NCBI GenBank assembly: GCA_934438075.1 | Contig: CAKSBF010000012.1 | Coordinates: forward strand, 1 to 64,000 | Source of the DNA: an uncultured Clostridia bacterium | Lineage (GTDB): Bacteria; Bacillota; Clostridia; UBA1381; UBA9506 | Direction of reading: 5' to 3' | Length of the DNA: 64,000 bases | Shown: one piece after another, positions 37,753-47,019 of the stretch | Numbering within the stretch: the first letter of the stretch is position 1 | How the letters are laid out: each line of letters opens with the position of its first letter | Notes under the pieces: model-generated | Database searches by the model: none | What the model saw: the letters and a program-made list of their open reading frames with translations, nothing else | What the model was told of the DNA's origin: nothing | Program-made: the position numbers and the translations under genes

Positions 37753-38595
37753 TCAAACTTCCCTGAAACCTCTGCCGACAATCTCACTGCTGGTCGTAAT
37801 AATGACAAAAGCATGTGTATCCATCTCTTTGATGCGGGAGCGCAGACGAATCGCCTCAAGTCTGCTGCAAACTGTGTGGATCATGCTCAGATTGTTGCCC
37901 GTATAACCTCCGTGCGCATCACTGACTGTAACGCCACGATGCAAACTCTCCATAATATATTGTGATATTCTCTCCCCCTGTGAAGTAATCACAACAAAAT
38001 ACTTGCAGCTGCTTAAACTGTCTATAACCGAATCAACAATAAATGCCTTCATGAAAAGTCCCAATAGCGAAAACAAACCCGTCTGAACGTCAAAAACCAC
38101 AAAGGAACAGGACGCTATGATAAAATCCACGCATAGCAAAGCCTTGCCGACTTTCATACGCGTATATTTCTTTAAAATCAGTGCCAAAATGTCCGTACCG
38201 CCCGAAGATGCACGACTGTGAAACATTAACGCCGAGCCGCTTGCCGTCAGGATAATTGCATAAACCAGTTCCAGAAACGGCTGCGTTGTAATCGGTGCAC
38301 TCAGAACTACAAACTGTTCTAACAGGCAGGTCAATCCCGAAAATACGATACTGCAATACACCGTTTTGATCCCCGTGGCCTTTCCCAAAATCAGAAATCC
38401 AAAGATCAAAAGAAGCATATTAATAATCGCTATCCATGTTCCCGGCGTAAGCGGCGTCACTTTTCCCAATATCGTTCCTGCACCGCTGACGCCTCCTGTT
38501 GAAAATCCATTTGGTATTTTAAAAAAATATACTCCCAAGGTTAAAAGAATAACACCCAGATTCATCATTATGAAATCCTGTAAACGTTTTTTCAT
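37753..38595 (-). CDS. YitT family membrane protein, copy 2
   Basis: A 280-residue paralog of the next gene, with the same helix-rich DUF161 part (FKIPNGFSTGGVSGAGTIL; SRASSGGTDILALILKKY) and C-terminal DUF2179 domain (GGYTGNNLSMIHTVC). The ATG at 38595 is supported by AAGGAG 6 nt upstream; it removes any overlap with the GH88 gene, which ends 26 nt before. The tandem arrangement inside a polysaccharide operon is unusual. No substrate can be stated. Confidence 0.88.
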   Translation of the reverse strand: MKKRLQDFIMMNLGVILLTLGVYFFKIPNGFSTGGVSGAGTILGKVTPLTPGTWIAIINMLLLIFGFLILGKATGIKTVYCSIVFSGLTCLLEQFVVLSAPITTQPFLELVYAIILTASGSALMFHSRASSGGTDILALILKKYTRMKVGKALLCVDFIIASCSFVVFDVQTGLFSLLGLFMKAFIVDSVIDSLSSCKYFVVITSQGERISQYIMESLHRGVTVSDAHGGYTGNNLSMIHTVCSRLEAIRLRSRIKEMDTHAFVIITTSSEIVGRGFREV

Positions 38596-38621
38596 TACCT
38601 GCTCCTTATCTTTTTTAAATT

Positions 38622-39797
38622 TTACCAATATTTTCTCCAATCGGGATGCAAATATCGCATTAACGCTTCCATGAAGAAATAATCACCCCACGACATACAT
38701 TCATCTACACCAAGATTTTCCCGAACATGATAACACCCGTGCAGCAAAAGTCCTTCTGTTTCAGGTCTGTCGCAACTTGTATAGCTGTCAAGCAGTGACT
38801 CCATCATACAATCTGCCGCACCTTTCCAAAGAACAGAACGTTTATCCCCTTCCGGCATATTTTTCACTGCCTCCAAAAGTCCGCAAACTGCAATCGCTGC
38901 AGCAGAGCTGTCACGCGGCTGAGCATCTTTTTCTGTAAATATCAGATCCCAAAACGGAATGAAATCATCCGGGCAATTCTGAAAGAAATAGTTCACCGAC
39001 TTTTCATAAATCTCTATAATTTTCGAATCATGGAGATGTGCGTAGGAAAGCGGGAGTCCATACAGCACCCACGCTTGCCCACGCGACCAGCACGCCTCAT
39101 TGCTGATACCTTGTTTCGTTCCTTTGCCAATAACTTCCCCGTTTTCGGGATTAAAATAAACATTTTGGTAAGCTGATCCGTCCGACCTTATCGCATAAGT
39201 AAGAGTTGTATAAAAATGAGTCTTTGCCGCATGGAAAAAACGCTGCTCTCCCGTTTCCTCCGCCGCCCAATACAGAAGATGAATATTCATCAGACAATCC
39301 ACAATCAAACGATATGCCTCCGGCGGGCTATTCTCATCCCCCCATAGCTGAATAAAACCTCCCTTTGTCCTAAAACGGCTCAAAAGCTGCTCCGCTGCAA
39401 GGAGAGAAATATCACGCAGCTTTTTATCTCCGGTTACCTTATAACCGGCCACGGTAGAAAGGGTAAAAGAAAAACCAATATCGTGGTCTCCCATCCCAAT
39501 TTTGTTTACTGCACGGTTCTTAAAAGATTCCATATGTGCTTCGGCACACTGCCTGTATAGCTCTTTGCCGGTCATTTCATATGCCAGCCACAATTGACCG
39601 GTCCAGAAATTTGTCGTCCACCCTCCCAAATTTTCATCAAATCCATAGATTCCGTCTTTTGTACAAGCAGACGGAAAAAGTTTATGAAACTTTACCATAT
39701 TTCTATTAATCTTTTCCAACGCATTTTCCTGTGCCTTTTTCAACTTATCTTGATTGGGCGACATTTTACCTTCTAATAAATTTTTCCAATTCTCCAT
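38622..39797 (-). CDS. GH88 unsaturated uronyl hydrolase
   Basis: A 391-residue cytoplasmic enzyme with an alpha/alpha barrel. Family landmarks are WTTNFWTGQLWLAYE (about 60-74), DHDIGF with D106, DCLMNI with D167 (equivalent to the two catalytic Asp of Bacillus unsaturated glucuronyl hydrolase), RDSSAAAIAVCGLLE and the C-terminal WGDYFFMEALMR. GH88 enzymes hydrate the unsaturated uronate that polysaccharide lyases leave at the non-reducing end, which releases it. GGAG upstream supports the ATG at 39797. It fits the heparinase-like lyase in the same operon: the lyase cuts outside and GH88 finishes inside. Confidence 0.92.
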   Translation of the reverse strand: MENWKNLLEGKMSPNQDKLKKAQENALEKINRNMVKFHKLFPSACTKDGIYGFDENLGGWTTNFWTGQLWLAYEMTGKELYRQCAEAHMESFKNRAVNKIGMGDHDIGFSFTLSTVAGYKVTGDKKLRDISLLAAEQLLSRFRTKGGFIQLWGDENSPPEAYRLIVDCLMNIHLLYWAAEETGEQRFFHAAKTHFYTTLTYAIRSDGSAYQNVYFNPENGEVIGKGTKQGISNEACWSRGQAWVLYGLPLSYAHLHDSKIIEIYEKSVNYFFQNCPDDFIPFWDLIFTEKDAQPRDSSAAAIAVCGLLEAVKNMPEGDKRSVLWKGAADCMMESLLDSYTSCDRPETEGLLLHGCYHVRENLGVDECMSWGDYFFMEALMRYLHPDWRKYW

Positions 39798-39824
39798 TGC
39801 TCTCAGCTCTCCATTCAATAGGTT

Positions 39825-41786
39825 TTATGTTTCTGTTATAACGGTAATCGGGGACAGATTTTTCTTCAGAACAATACACCTGATATCACCTTGTTTTTCA
39901 AAATAAAATGATATTTCTTTACTCTTATCAGCAGGGTTTAATACAACATTTTCCACTTTGCACTCCTGCATTTTTCCCTGATTTTTCACGACTCCGAACA
40001 CTAACAGTTCAGCTTTCTCCTCGCACGGATTATAAATAGACACGTTTGCCCTTTTCGCTGTAATTACCGCAGTTGCATTAAGAGCAGTGCCGCTTTGCAC
40101 ACAACTGTAAACAGACACATTGTCAAAATAAACTGTGTTAATCTGTGACGTAGAATTATACGTGGAGGTAATCTCACCATAGGCAAAATAATCAACTTCC
40201 TCAGCAAATGTTGCCCGATAGCATAATATATGATTAACGCCGTTTTCCGTCACTACCACCGTCAGAGCCGGACTGCCCTGATCAAGATACATGCCAACCC
40301 GGTACCACTGTCCTGCCTTAATATCCATCGTGTCATACTCCGAAGAAATGTCTTTAATCAGAAGCTTTCCGTTTTTGACAACAAGTGGATTAATCCATTC
40401 ACCGCTGCCTTTTATCTTCAAATTAACAAGGTTATTTGTGGCGACATCGGTTGATGGAAGCATAAATTCAAATTCAATTGCTATAATATTATTTTGATTA
40501 AAATTCGGAAAGGCCGCTGTAACAACAGTTCCGTTTCCGGATTTTGCTTCAAGCGAGATACCATGCTCTTCGTCCATCTTCACTGCTTTCACATAATCAT
40601 TCGGTGCGGCTTGCCGAACAAATCCTGCAAATAAATCGTCCCCTTCAAAATCGTTAAACATAATACTCGAGAGTTTCTTGTATGAGATACCCCGAACACT
40701 GATTTTGTTAGATTCGCCAATATATGTTCCATCAGCGGTATAAACCTTATAATAAATCTCATTGTTCCCGTCACGCGCTATCGGCAAACCGCTGCAAATT
40801 TTTCCGTTTAGATACAGCTCATATATTGTGCCATTTTCAAAGCTTGACGTCATCTTCACCGCAATGCTATCCCCGCTCATCACAACATTTTTATCAGCCT
40901 GTATGCGAATTCCCTTATCGGTACTAAGGAGATATGGGTTCATTTCATTTCCATCACCCTGTAAAATGTAAAACCGCTCATTTTTAATTTTACACATAGG
41001 CCGAACACCCACCAGGCCGTTATAGGAACGGGCATATGAAATAACATTATTGGGTGCCATGGCATACACACAATTCTTTTCCGATGCAAAAAATAGTGCA
41101 TCACTCAGCCAGTAATAACACCCTCTGCCCGTCTTAATGTCAGAATTGCCGGCGTTCGCCGCTGCATATGCCGCAGGAGTGCCGACCTGGTACTCCACGC
41201 CGAAAAGGTCGTGCGAAAGCGCCATTTGTTGAATCTCCGATACAGAGGGCAGAAAGATCTTATCTGAAACAGACTCTTTGTCCGCATCTTTAGCATCGTT
41301 TAGCGCTGTTTGCGGATTTCTGATATATCCGCGCGACACTGTTCCAACATCTTCGGCGCTCTCCGGCGATATGGAGGCCGATGGTGTATGAACAACAACG
41401 TCTCTGCTGCATGTTTCCAACATCTGTACCTCACCGGAAGTAAAATTTTCAGAATTTAAAAATCCTTTTTCCGTGTCGTACGGATTTATTGTAATCTGTG
41501 CGCCCTTTTTCGGTAAATGAAGATAAGAGACTTCATTCTCCGCAGAATTCAGCCATGCACGGAGCGAACTGTCCTTCCATGCGCCGCTGAGCGCATCAAA
41601 AGGCTTAAAACACAATATTTTATCCGCGATAACAAAATAACCATCCGCATCACTTGAAAGCACTCTCCATACAATCGGCTCCCCGCCGTACTTGCCAAAA
41701 GATACATACTCCCCTTTTTCCAATGCGCAGACCGAGATGCTGAGAGAAAAAAACATAATGGTAAAACATAGTAAGGTTCTTTTCAT
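39825..41786 (-). CDS. Secreted DUF6273 protein with LamG-like domain
   Basis: A 653-residue exported protein. A signal peptide (about 1-20) is followed by a DUF6273 domain (about 22-265) recognised by GEYVSFGKYGGEPIVWRVL, SSLRAWLN and the closing YNGLVGVRPMCKI. Then come an Ig-like segment (about 280-370) and a LamG-like jelly roll (about 375-560), with a short beta-rich tail. No enzyme motif or wall anchor is seen. AAAGGA precedes the ATG at 41786. An intrinsic terminator lies in the gap before it, so it may be expressed less than the genes upstream or from another promoter. DUF6273 has no established function. Confidence 0.78.
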   Translation of the reverse strand: MKRTLLCFTIMFFSLSISVCALEKGEYVSFGKYGGEPIVWRVLSSDADGYFVIADKILCFKPFDALSGAWKDSSLRAWLNSAENEVSYLHLPKKGAQITINPYDTEKGFLNSENFTSGEVQMLETCSRDVVVHTPSASISPESAEDVGTVSRGYIRNPQTALNDAKDADKESVSDKIFLPSVSEIQQMALSHDLFGVEYQVGTPAAYAAANAGNSDIKTGRGCYYWLSDALFFASEKNCVYAMAPNNVISYARSYNGLVGVRPMCKIKNERFYILQGDGNEMNPYLLSTDKGIRIQADKNVVMSGDSIAVKMTSSFENGTIYELYLNGKICSGLPIARDGNNEIYYKVYTADGTYIGESNKISVRGISYKKLSSIMFNDFEGDDLFAGFVRQAAPNDYVKAVKMDEEHGISLEAKSGNGTVVTAAFPNFNQNNIIAIEFEFMLPSTDVATNNLVNLKIKGSGEWINPLVVKNGKLLIKDISSEYDTMDIKAGQWYRVGMYLDQGSPALTVVVTENGVNHILCYRATFAEEVDYFAYGEITSTYNSTSQINTVYFDNVSVYSCVQSGTALNATAVITAKRANVSIYNPCEEKAELLVFGVVKNQGKMQECKVENVVLNPADKSKEISFYFEKQGDIRCIVLKKNLSPITVITET

Positions 41787-41825
41787 GGCGTTATCCTTTC
41801 TGCTGATGTCATTAATACGTTTCAT

Positions 41826-41852
41826 AAAAAGGGGCAGACAATGCTGCCCCTT
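41826..41852 (-). terminator. Internal terminator after the LamG/Ig-like gene
   Basis: A 9-bp GC-rich stem (41829-41837 with 41844-41852) lies 11 nt after the stop at 41864; a run of five T follows on the minus strand. It is strong enough to divide the long operon or to reduce expression of the genes after it. Confidence 0.8.
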
Positions 41853-41863
41853 CTTTTTCAGTG

Positions 41864-43270
41864 TTATTGTATTTGCAAAACATCAATTAACTGCCAGTTT
41901 GTCAGTGATTTCACAAGAAACACCTTGATGCGCATACCATCGGTTGCTCCGGGTGCCTTCAATGTCAGAGAGTAGTTCTTCTTATCTACTGCACCTACGG
42001 TCGCTTGAGCCGACACACCGCACAATTCACCGTCAGGACCATATACGGCGGCGAGAATAGTGTTTTCCTCTGAAACAGGCTCCGTGCCGCGGTTGTTAAT
42101 TTCAACCTCTACCTGAAAGCTTTCTCCGGCAATGATATCACCGACAACTTCCGCTTTGTTGATGCTGTAAGGCTTCTTCATGGTTTTCAGCGTCAGCGCC
42201 GTCTCTCCCGCTACCACCGCACCTTGCATGGTTTTCAGCTCCGGCGCAAACGAAAGTGAATATTCCGTATTTGGCAGCAATGCTGCTTGCGGGACGACAG
42301 TGAAACTGTTGTTCTCTTTATCAAAAGTAACCTCTGCCGCTATCTCATTTCCGTTTTGCAGCAGTGTCAAGGGCTTTACACCAATGGTATCGGGATTAAT
42401 ATTTTCAGAGATAACAGCTTTCATTTTCGGAGCTGCATAGTCTACCAATCCATCATCCGTTTTGTTGCCGTCAGCATCCGTTCCATAAGCCTCGGTCAGC
42501 GGCTGGTAAGCCATTACTTTCAAGCTCATATCGTCAACGCAATAGACTCTTCCGACAGTGCCGCAGTTTACCTCCATCTGCTGAACATAGCTAAAGTCTA
42601 CAACGTTTCCCTTCCCGTCCGTAACGGGCATATTAAGCTTAGACACGGTTGTTTCTTCGGTTTCTCCGCCCATAAGGCCCGTTACAATACACGATGCTGT
42701 ATTGGCTTCGGCATCAAAAATGAAGGTATATTCATACCATCTTCCCGCTGTTATCCCGGAGCAGACTTGTGTGCCCCCGAACATAACCTTGCCGTCTGTA
42801 ATATTAAAACGATCACCGCTGAACCAGCCGCCTGCATCATACTTTAAAGAAAAATACTGACTGAAAGCCACCGGCTGCATATACTTTAAATTGAAAATCC
42901 AAATACCGCCGCCGTAATTTTTTGACGAAGGCAGATTGATGCGGCGATTTTTTCCATCATTTTGCTTTGTTCTCGATATTTTAAGATAATAGTCATTCGA
43001 GTCGGGATCCAATGGATTTTTCAGAATACGCATCACATCTGTTTTCGGTTCCTCCACGGTGCTGTCCGAACTTACCGCATCAAAACCGTCAAAAGTAAAA
43101 CCACCCATATTGCCATATGCGTCAAACTCGGCATCACCATCAAAATTTGTCTCTGCAATTGTTGTAATTTCTATAAGACTTTTTCCGTTTAGTTCCTCCG
43201 GAGGAGCTGCAAATACCGCAGCTGTACCGGATAATGTCAAAGCTAATAAAAATGCAACGCACCTTTTCAA
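41864..43270 (-). CDS. Secreted LamG-like and Big_5-like protein
   Basis: A 468-residue exported protein. After a signal peptide (about 1-21), residues about 35-265 form a LamG-like jelly roll (RWYEYTFIFDAEANTASC), followed by a Big_5-like domain (about 280-365, with LPNTEYSLSFAPEL) and a C-terminal Ig-like domain (about 370-468). No catalytic residue or anchor is visible; a glycan-binding role is likely. The start is a TTG: AAGGAGG lies 8 nt upstream and no in-frame ATG or GTG exists near the signal peptide. It follows the heparinase-like gene by 13 nt. Confidence 0.78.
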   Translation of the reverse strand: MKRCVAFLLALTLSGTAAVFAAPPEELNGKSLIEITTIAETNFDGDAEFDAYGNMGGFTFDGFDAVSSDSTVEEPKTDVMRILKNPLDPDSNDYYLKISRTKQNDGKNRRINLPSSKNYGGGIWIFNLKYMQPVAFSQYFSLKYDAGGWFSGDRFNITDGKVMFGGTQVCSGITAGRWYEYTFIFDAEANTASCIVTGLMGGETEETTVSKLNMPVTDGKGNVVDFSYVQQMEVNCGTVGRVYCVDDMSLKVMAYQPLTEAYGTDADGNKTDDGLVDYAAPKMKAVISENINPDTIGVKPLTLLQNGNEIAAEVTFDKENNSFTVVPQAALLPNTEYSLSFAPELKTMQGAVVAGETALTLKTMKKPYSINKAEVVGDIIAGESFQVEVEINNRGTEPVSEENTILAAVYGPDGELCGVSAQATVGAVDKKNYSLTLKAPGATDGMRIKVFLVKSLTNWQLIDVLQIQ

Positions 43271-43283
43271 AACTCACGCCTCC

Positions 43284-46200
43284 TTATTTCGGGAATATTA
43301 CTTCTGAAACCGAGTTCCAGAAATTCAAATTATTACCATGATACATAATCTTTACATAACGTGCCTTTGTCTTGTCAAAGCTAAATGTCTCCGGATTTGC
43401 CGTTGTGCCGCTGCTCTTGCCCGCAAATATCTGTGTAAAGTTATCGTTATCATTAGAAATCAAAATCTCAAATGTTGTGCTCCGTTTATCGCCGGAATAA
43501 AACGCCATCCATATCTTTGAAAGTTCATATTCCGCACCCAAATCAAAGAGCAGATATTCATCCGTACCTTCCGAAGACCATCTCGTATTCATATCAAGGT
43601 CAAGCACATTTTCGGCAATATTGCCGTCATTTGCGCTGCAGCTGACCGAAACAGGTGTTATCAGCTGCGTATCGTTTGTCATGCCCGGAACCGCCGCGGC
43701 AATTCCCGACAAATCCTTTACAATCTGGCGGATTTTTGCCAAACGCGCATAGCTGTCATAGGTCACCGCAATGTCGCAAACCTTTTCCAAATCTTTAAAC
43801 GCCACATACACAGTTCCGTCAATCATTTTCGGCGCATATTGCAGTTGTTTTTGTTCGCCATCCAAGGTATACGTTATAGTATCGGCAGTATAAACTGCTG
43901 TACCGCTTTTGCTTACAGTTACGCTTGTGCCGTCTGCCGAAGCCGTTGCTCCGAAGGAAGGTGCAATAACATCTGCCGGCACATAAGGCACGCCGTCTAT
44001 CAGCTTTGTCGGTTTATCCTGATAAACCATCCGTGTTTTGTTTGCATTGTAAATATAGAAGTCACCGGTCTTTTTCTTTGTCGCTTCCGGATAGGTAAAT
44101 TCAGTTGCAACAGCTCCCTCGGGTGCCCTTTCAATGATATAGACACCGGGTGCGCCCTTAAAGTAAAGGCTGTAATTTCCTTCTGTAACCTCTGCGTAAA
44201 CCGAACTTCCGTCTTCAGCTGTTATTTTCCAAACACCGCTTGCCATATCATTCATCAGGCAAGAATAGGTTTCAAAACCTGTAGCCGGGATGCTGATGCG
44301 CTCTGTGCCGTTAATCTTATCAAATCCGGTTGCGAAGGTAATCATTCTGTCTCGAATCACCGCACCGACAGAATAGGTACTCTGCACCTTCTTTACCTCA
44401 AGTCGCGGAAGATTTTTATCGCTGTCGGTTACATACATCACGTTCAGGAAGGTGTCGCTTTGCGCCGCAGTTTTCGGAGAAAGCTCTATTCTCCACTTTC
44501 CTGCGTCCGCCATGGCATTCTGATTAATACCAATCTTAACATTCTGACCGTCTACCCAAAATTCCTTGCCATCTCCACCCACTTTTGTAATGGTATTGGA
44601 GGCAGGAAGAAGAGTGGTGTTTACCAATTTACCGTTTAATCCTTTATCTGTTCTTGTGATTGTGGTAATGTTTTTATCAACAACAGGCTCTTCTTCACTA
44701 TGCAAAAGCCATGTCTTTTTAAAGTCCTTATTGCTGCTCTTCACTCTGTCGTAAACGACAAGCGCCGCCGGATAATCTTCATTAAAGAAATCCATAAACG
44801 CCATAGAACGGTCATATTTTTCCACCTTTGAAGTATACTGGTCGTTATATGCCGGACTTAGGTCGCTGCTGATGTAAGAGAATTCCGGTGTTTTTTCGTT
44901 CGGCCCGATGTACCAGCCTTTTTCCACGGCGCGCGTTGCAGTGCCGTCCACAATATCCTCATACGTATAAACCGGATTTGACCACTGACTGCGCTGACCG
45001 CCGTCATTTGTCCGCACCTTTCCGCCGCCGGACTCACCGCCGGTGCTGTACCATCTCTCGTCCGGATCATGCACAAGCAGCGTGTTGTGTGCAATGCTTC
45101 GTATATTATAATCCCAATGAGCGTCAGAACCCCACTCGGCATTTCCTGCCTGATACGCTCCGCTCTGCAGTGCCAGCATTCCTTTGTACCAGAACTGGAA
45201 AGCACCGACATCGTTGTGATAGTGGTCACCAAGGTTTACGTCATTCATATTCATTCTGACCATTGCCGTTGGTGCGTCAGGCCCCGATTGCCAGCTCGTT
45301 CTTGCTGTCATAGAGGTAAACGGATAGGTCATATGGTAAGACAGCGGCAAGTCGTCAAGCTCCTTTTCCGGAATCGGGTCGTAGAACAAAATGGTGAACA
45401 TGTCTCCCGAATAGCTGTTAATTGACATATTCAGCAGCAGCTGTCTCATCGCATACGGATTTCCGTAATGTGCCCCTGTCATCATTACATTGGTGTCTGT
45501 CGTATTATAAGTAAACGGTTTGTAATTTGTCCAAATCCAATCATCCGCGTCCTTAAACCAAATGCCGTTCGGAAGCTTTTCGTAAAGAAGTTTATAGGCG
45601 TAGTTGGCAAATTTTTCACCAAAAATATTTTTTGTTCCCATGCTTTCAAAAAGTTTCATCGCATAAATGGCGCTATCGTAGCGCGCCATGCCGTAAGCAT
45701 TTCCGTTCTGGAAGGCGCCTGCCGAGGTGTAAAGCTCAATTGCGTCACGCATCTCGGACAATATCCTCCCTGCCGCGAGATTATACATTTCCGGGTCTTC
45801 ATCATAAAAGGCGATACCGGCTGTCAGATAGTGTTTTAACACACCGTCTTCTGTTCCGTGGCCGGAAATGGAAAGCCGCTTGGTCGGCGGATAGCCCACC
45901 GCATGCCCTGCCGCAAACTCCTTTGCCTTTCTGATCAAATACTCTTTATCCGCGTCACTTAAAACATCATAACACCAGTCGTATACCAACCCGATCGTGA
46001 AAATATTTTCTCCGTGACTTCTTTCCCGGTAAGTTGCGTCACCGCCGCCCGGCGCATTATAGCGAACTGTGTCGATATAGTCCTTTAGATATAAAACCGT
46101 CTGGCGTGCATGCTGCTTGTCGCGCTCACCGATTGCATGCATAAATGCTCTTTTTTGTATTTTGTCAAGCAAACTATTGTTATAGTTGTCCTTATCCGCA

Positions 46201-46994
46201 ATTTCCGTCAAGCGGCAGTTAAGCCGTTCATCGGCCGCAACCGATACCTTTTTATAAGATGCAGCAAGTGCCTGCGTTTTAACATTTTCTTTAATCTGCG
46301 GAATTTCTGCCTCACTGAGCAGCACGCGCGGATGTGCGTTTGTCGGCACAACATCAGGCAACGGAAAGATTCCGTTATCATTCGGGTCCATAACCTTTGG
46401 CGCATCATCCTTGCCCGTCGGTGTAAAATCCGTGTCCTTGGTTACAACAATCTTATCAATTGTTACACCGGTATTTCGGTAATGGAAACCGAGCATAATC
46501 AGCCCTTCATTCAGCTGATATTCGCTTGTAACCTTTTCCCATCTGTATTCCGTCGCCGCAACGGTCGGAACATTGGTCGTATACCATACCTTATAGGCTT
46601 GACCGTCATTGGTTGTCCATAAGGAAAACTGTCCGCTGCATTTCAATCTGATCCAGACACAATAAGTACCCTTACTCTCCGACAAAATATCCGTCATATA
46701 GCTCGGCGATTTTGCAAGCTTTGCTTCCGTGTCTGCCCACCTGTTGGCATTGCACACCAGTGCCTTGCCGCCGGAGGCGTCATCATCCTCAACCAGAGCC
46801 ATGCTGTCATTAAAGACCATATCCTCTGCCTCTATGACAAGAGATCCGTTTTTCATAACGATCTTCTCATCAATCGGGAAGGACAGCGCAGGATTTTTTA
46901 CTCTTTCCCCATAGCTGAGCAGTTCCGCTGCAGATGCCCCAACCGCAGAAAATGCCAACAGTGCTGTGCACACCAATGCGATTATCTTTTTCAT
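43284..46994 (-). CDS. Secreted heparinase II/III-like polysaccharide lyase with stalk and discoidin domains
   Basis: A 1236-residue exported protein. Order: signal peptide (about 1-22); a beta-rich CBM-like domain (about 35-195); an alpha/alpha toroid starting at HPRVLLSEAEIPQI (about 220-560), containing ISGHGTEDGVLKHYL; a heparinase II/III beta-sheet domain (about 570-800) with DHYHNDVGAFQFWYKG and SIAHNTLLVHDPDE; a copper amine oxidase N-like stalk domain (about 985-1085); and a C-terminal F5/8 type C (CBM32-like) domain (about 1105-1236). Family members cleave uronate-containing polymers such as heparin, alginate or related glycans by beta-elimination. AAAGGAG supports the ATG at 46994. 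It is a likely producer of substrates for the GH88 and GH20 enzymes in this operon. Confidence 0.85.
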   Translation of the reverse strand: MKKIIALVCTALLAFSAVGASAAELLSYGERVKNPALSFPIDEKIVMKNGSLVIEAEDMVFNDSMALVEDDDASGGKALVCNANRWADTEAKLAKSPSYMTDILSESKGTYCVWIRLKCSGQFSLWTTNDGQAYKVWYTTNVPTVAATEYRWEKVTSEYQLNEGLIMLGFHYRNTGVTIDKIVVTKDTDFTPTGKDDAPKVMDPNDNGIFPLPDVVPTNAHPRVLLSEAEIPQIKENVKTQALAASYKKVSVAADERLNCRLTEIADKDNYNNSLLDKIQKRAFMHAIGERDKQHARQTVLYLKDYIDTVRYNAPGGGDATYRERSHGENIFTIGLVYDWCYDVLSDADKEYLIRKAKEFAAGHAVGYPPTKRLSISGHGTEDGVLKHYLTAGIAFYDEDPEMYNLAAGRILSEMRDAIELYTSAGAFQNGNAYGMARYDSAIYAMKLFESMGTKNIFGEKFANYAYKLLYEKLPNGIWFKDADDWIWTNYKPFTYNTTDTNVMMTGAHYGNPYAMRQLLLNMSINSYSGDMFTILFYDPIPEKELDDLPLSYHMTYPFTSMTARTSWQSGPDAPTAMVRMNMNDVNLGDHYHNDVGAFQFWYKGMLALQSGAYQAGNAEWGSDAHWDYNIRSIAHNTLLVHDPDERWYSTGGESGGGKVRTNDGGQRSQWSNPVYTYEDIVDGTATRAVEKGWYIGPNEKTPEFSYISSDLSPAYNDQYTSKVEKYDRSMAFMDFFNEDYPAALVVYDRVKSSNKDFKKTWLLHSEEEPVVDKNITTITRTDKGLNGKLVNTTLLPASNTITKVGGDGKEFWVDGQNVKIGINQNAMADAGKWRIELSPKTAAQSDTFLNVMYVTDSDKNLPRLEVKKVQSTYSVGAVIRDRMITFATGFDKINGTERISIPATGFETYSCLMNDMASGVWKITAEDGSSVYAEVTEGNYSLYFKGAPGVYIIERAPEGAVATEFTYPEATKKKTGDFYIYNANKTRMVYQDKPTKLIDGVPYVPADVIAPSFGATASADGTSVTVSKSGTAVYTADTITYTLDGEQKQLQYAPKMIDGTVYVAFKDLEKVCDIAVTYDSYARLAKIRQIVKDLSGIAAAVPGMTNDTQLITPVSVSCSANDGNIAENVLDLDMNTRWSSEGTDEYLLFDLGAEYELSKIWMAFYSGDKRSTTFEILISNDNDNFTQIFAGKSSGTTANPETFSFDKTKARYVKIMYHGNNLNFWNSVSEVIFPK

Positions 46995-47019
46995 GTTCTG
47001 TCTCCTTTCTGACAAAAGA

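Noticed and set aside
43839..44639. 266-codon plus-strand open frame opposite the heparinase-like gene
   Set aside because: It is antisense to a well-supported coding region, lacks a ribosome site and is rich in Cys, Arg and Ile in a way typical of reverse-frame translation.
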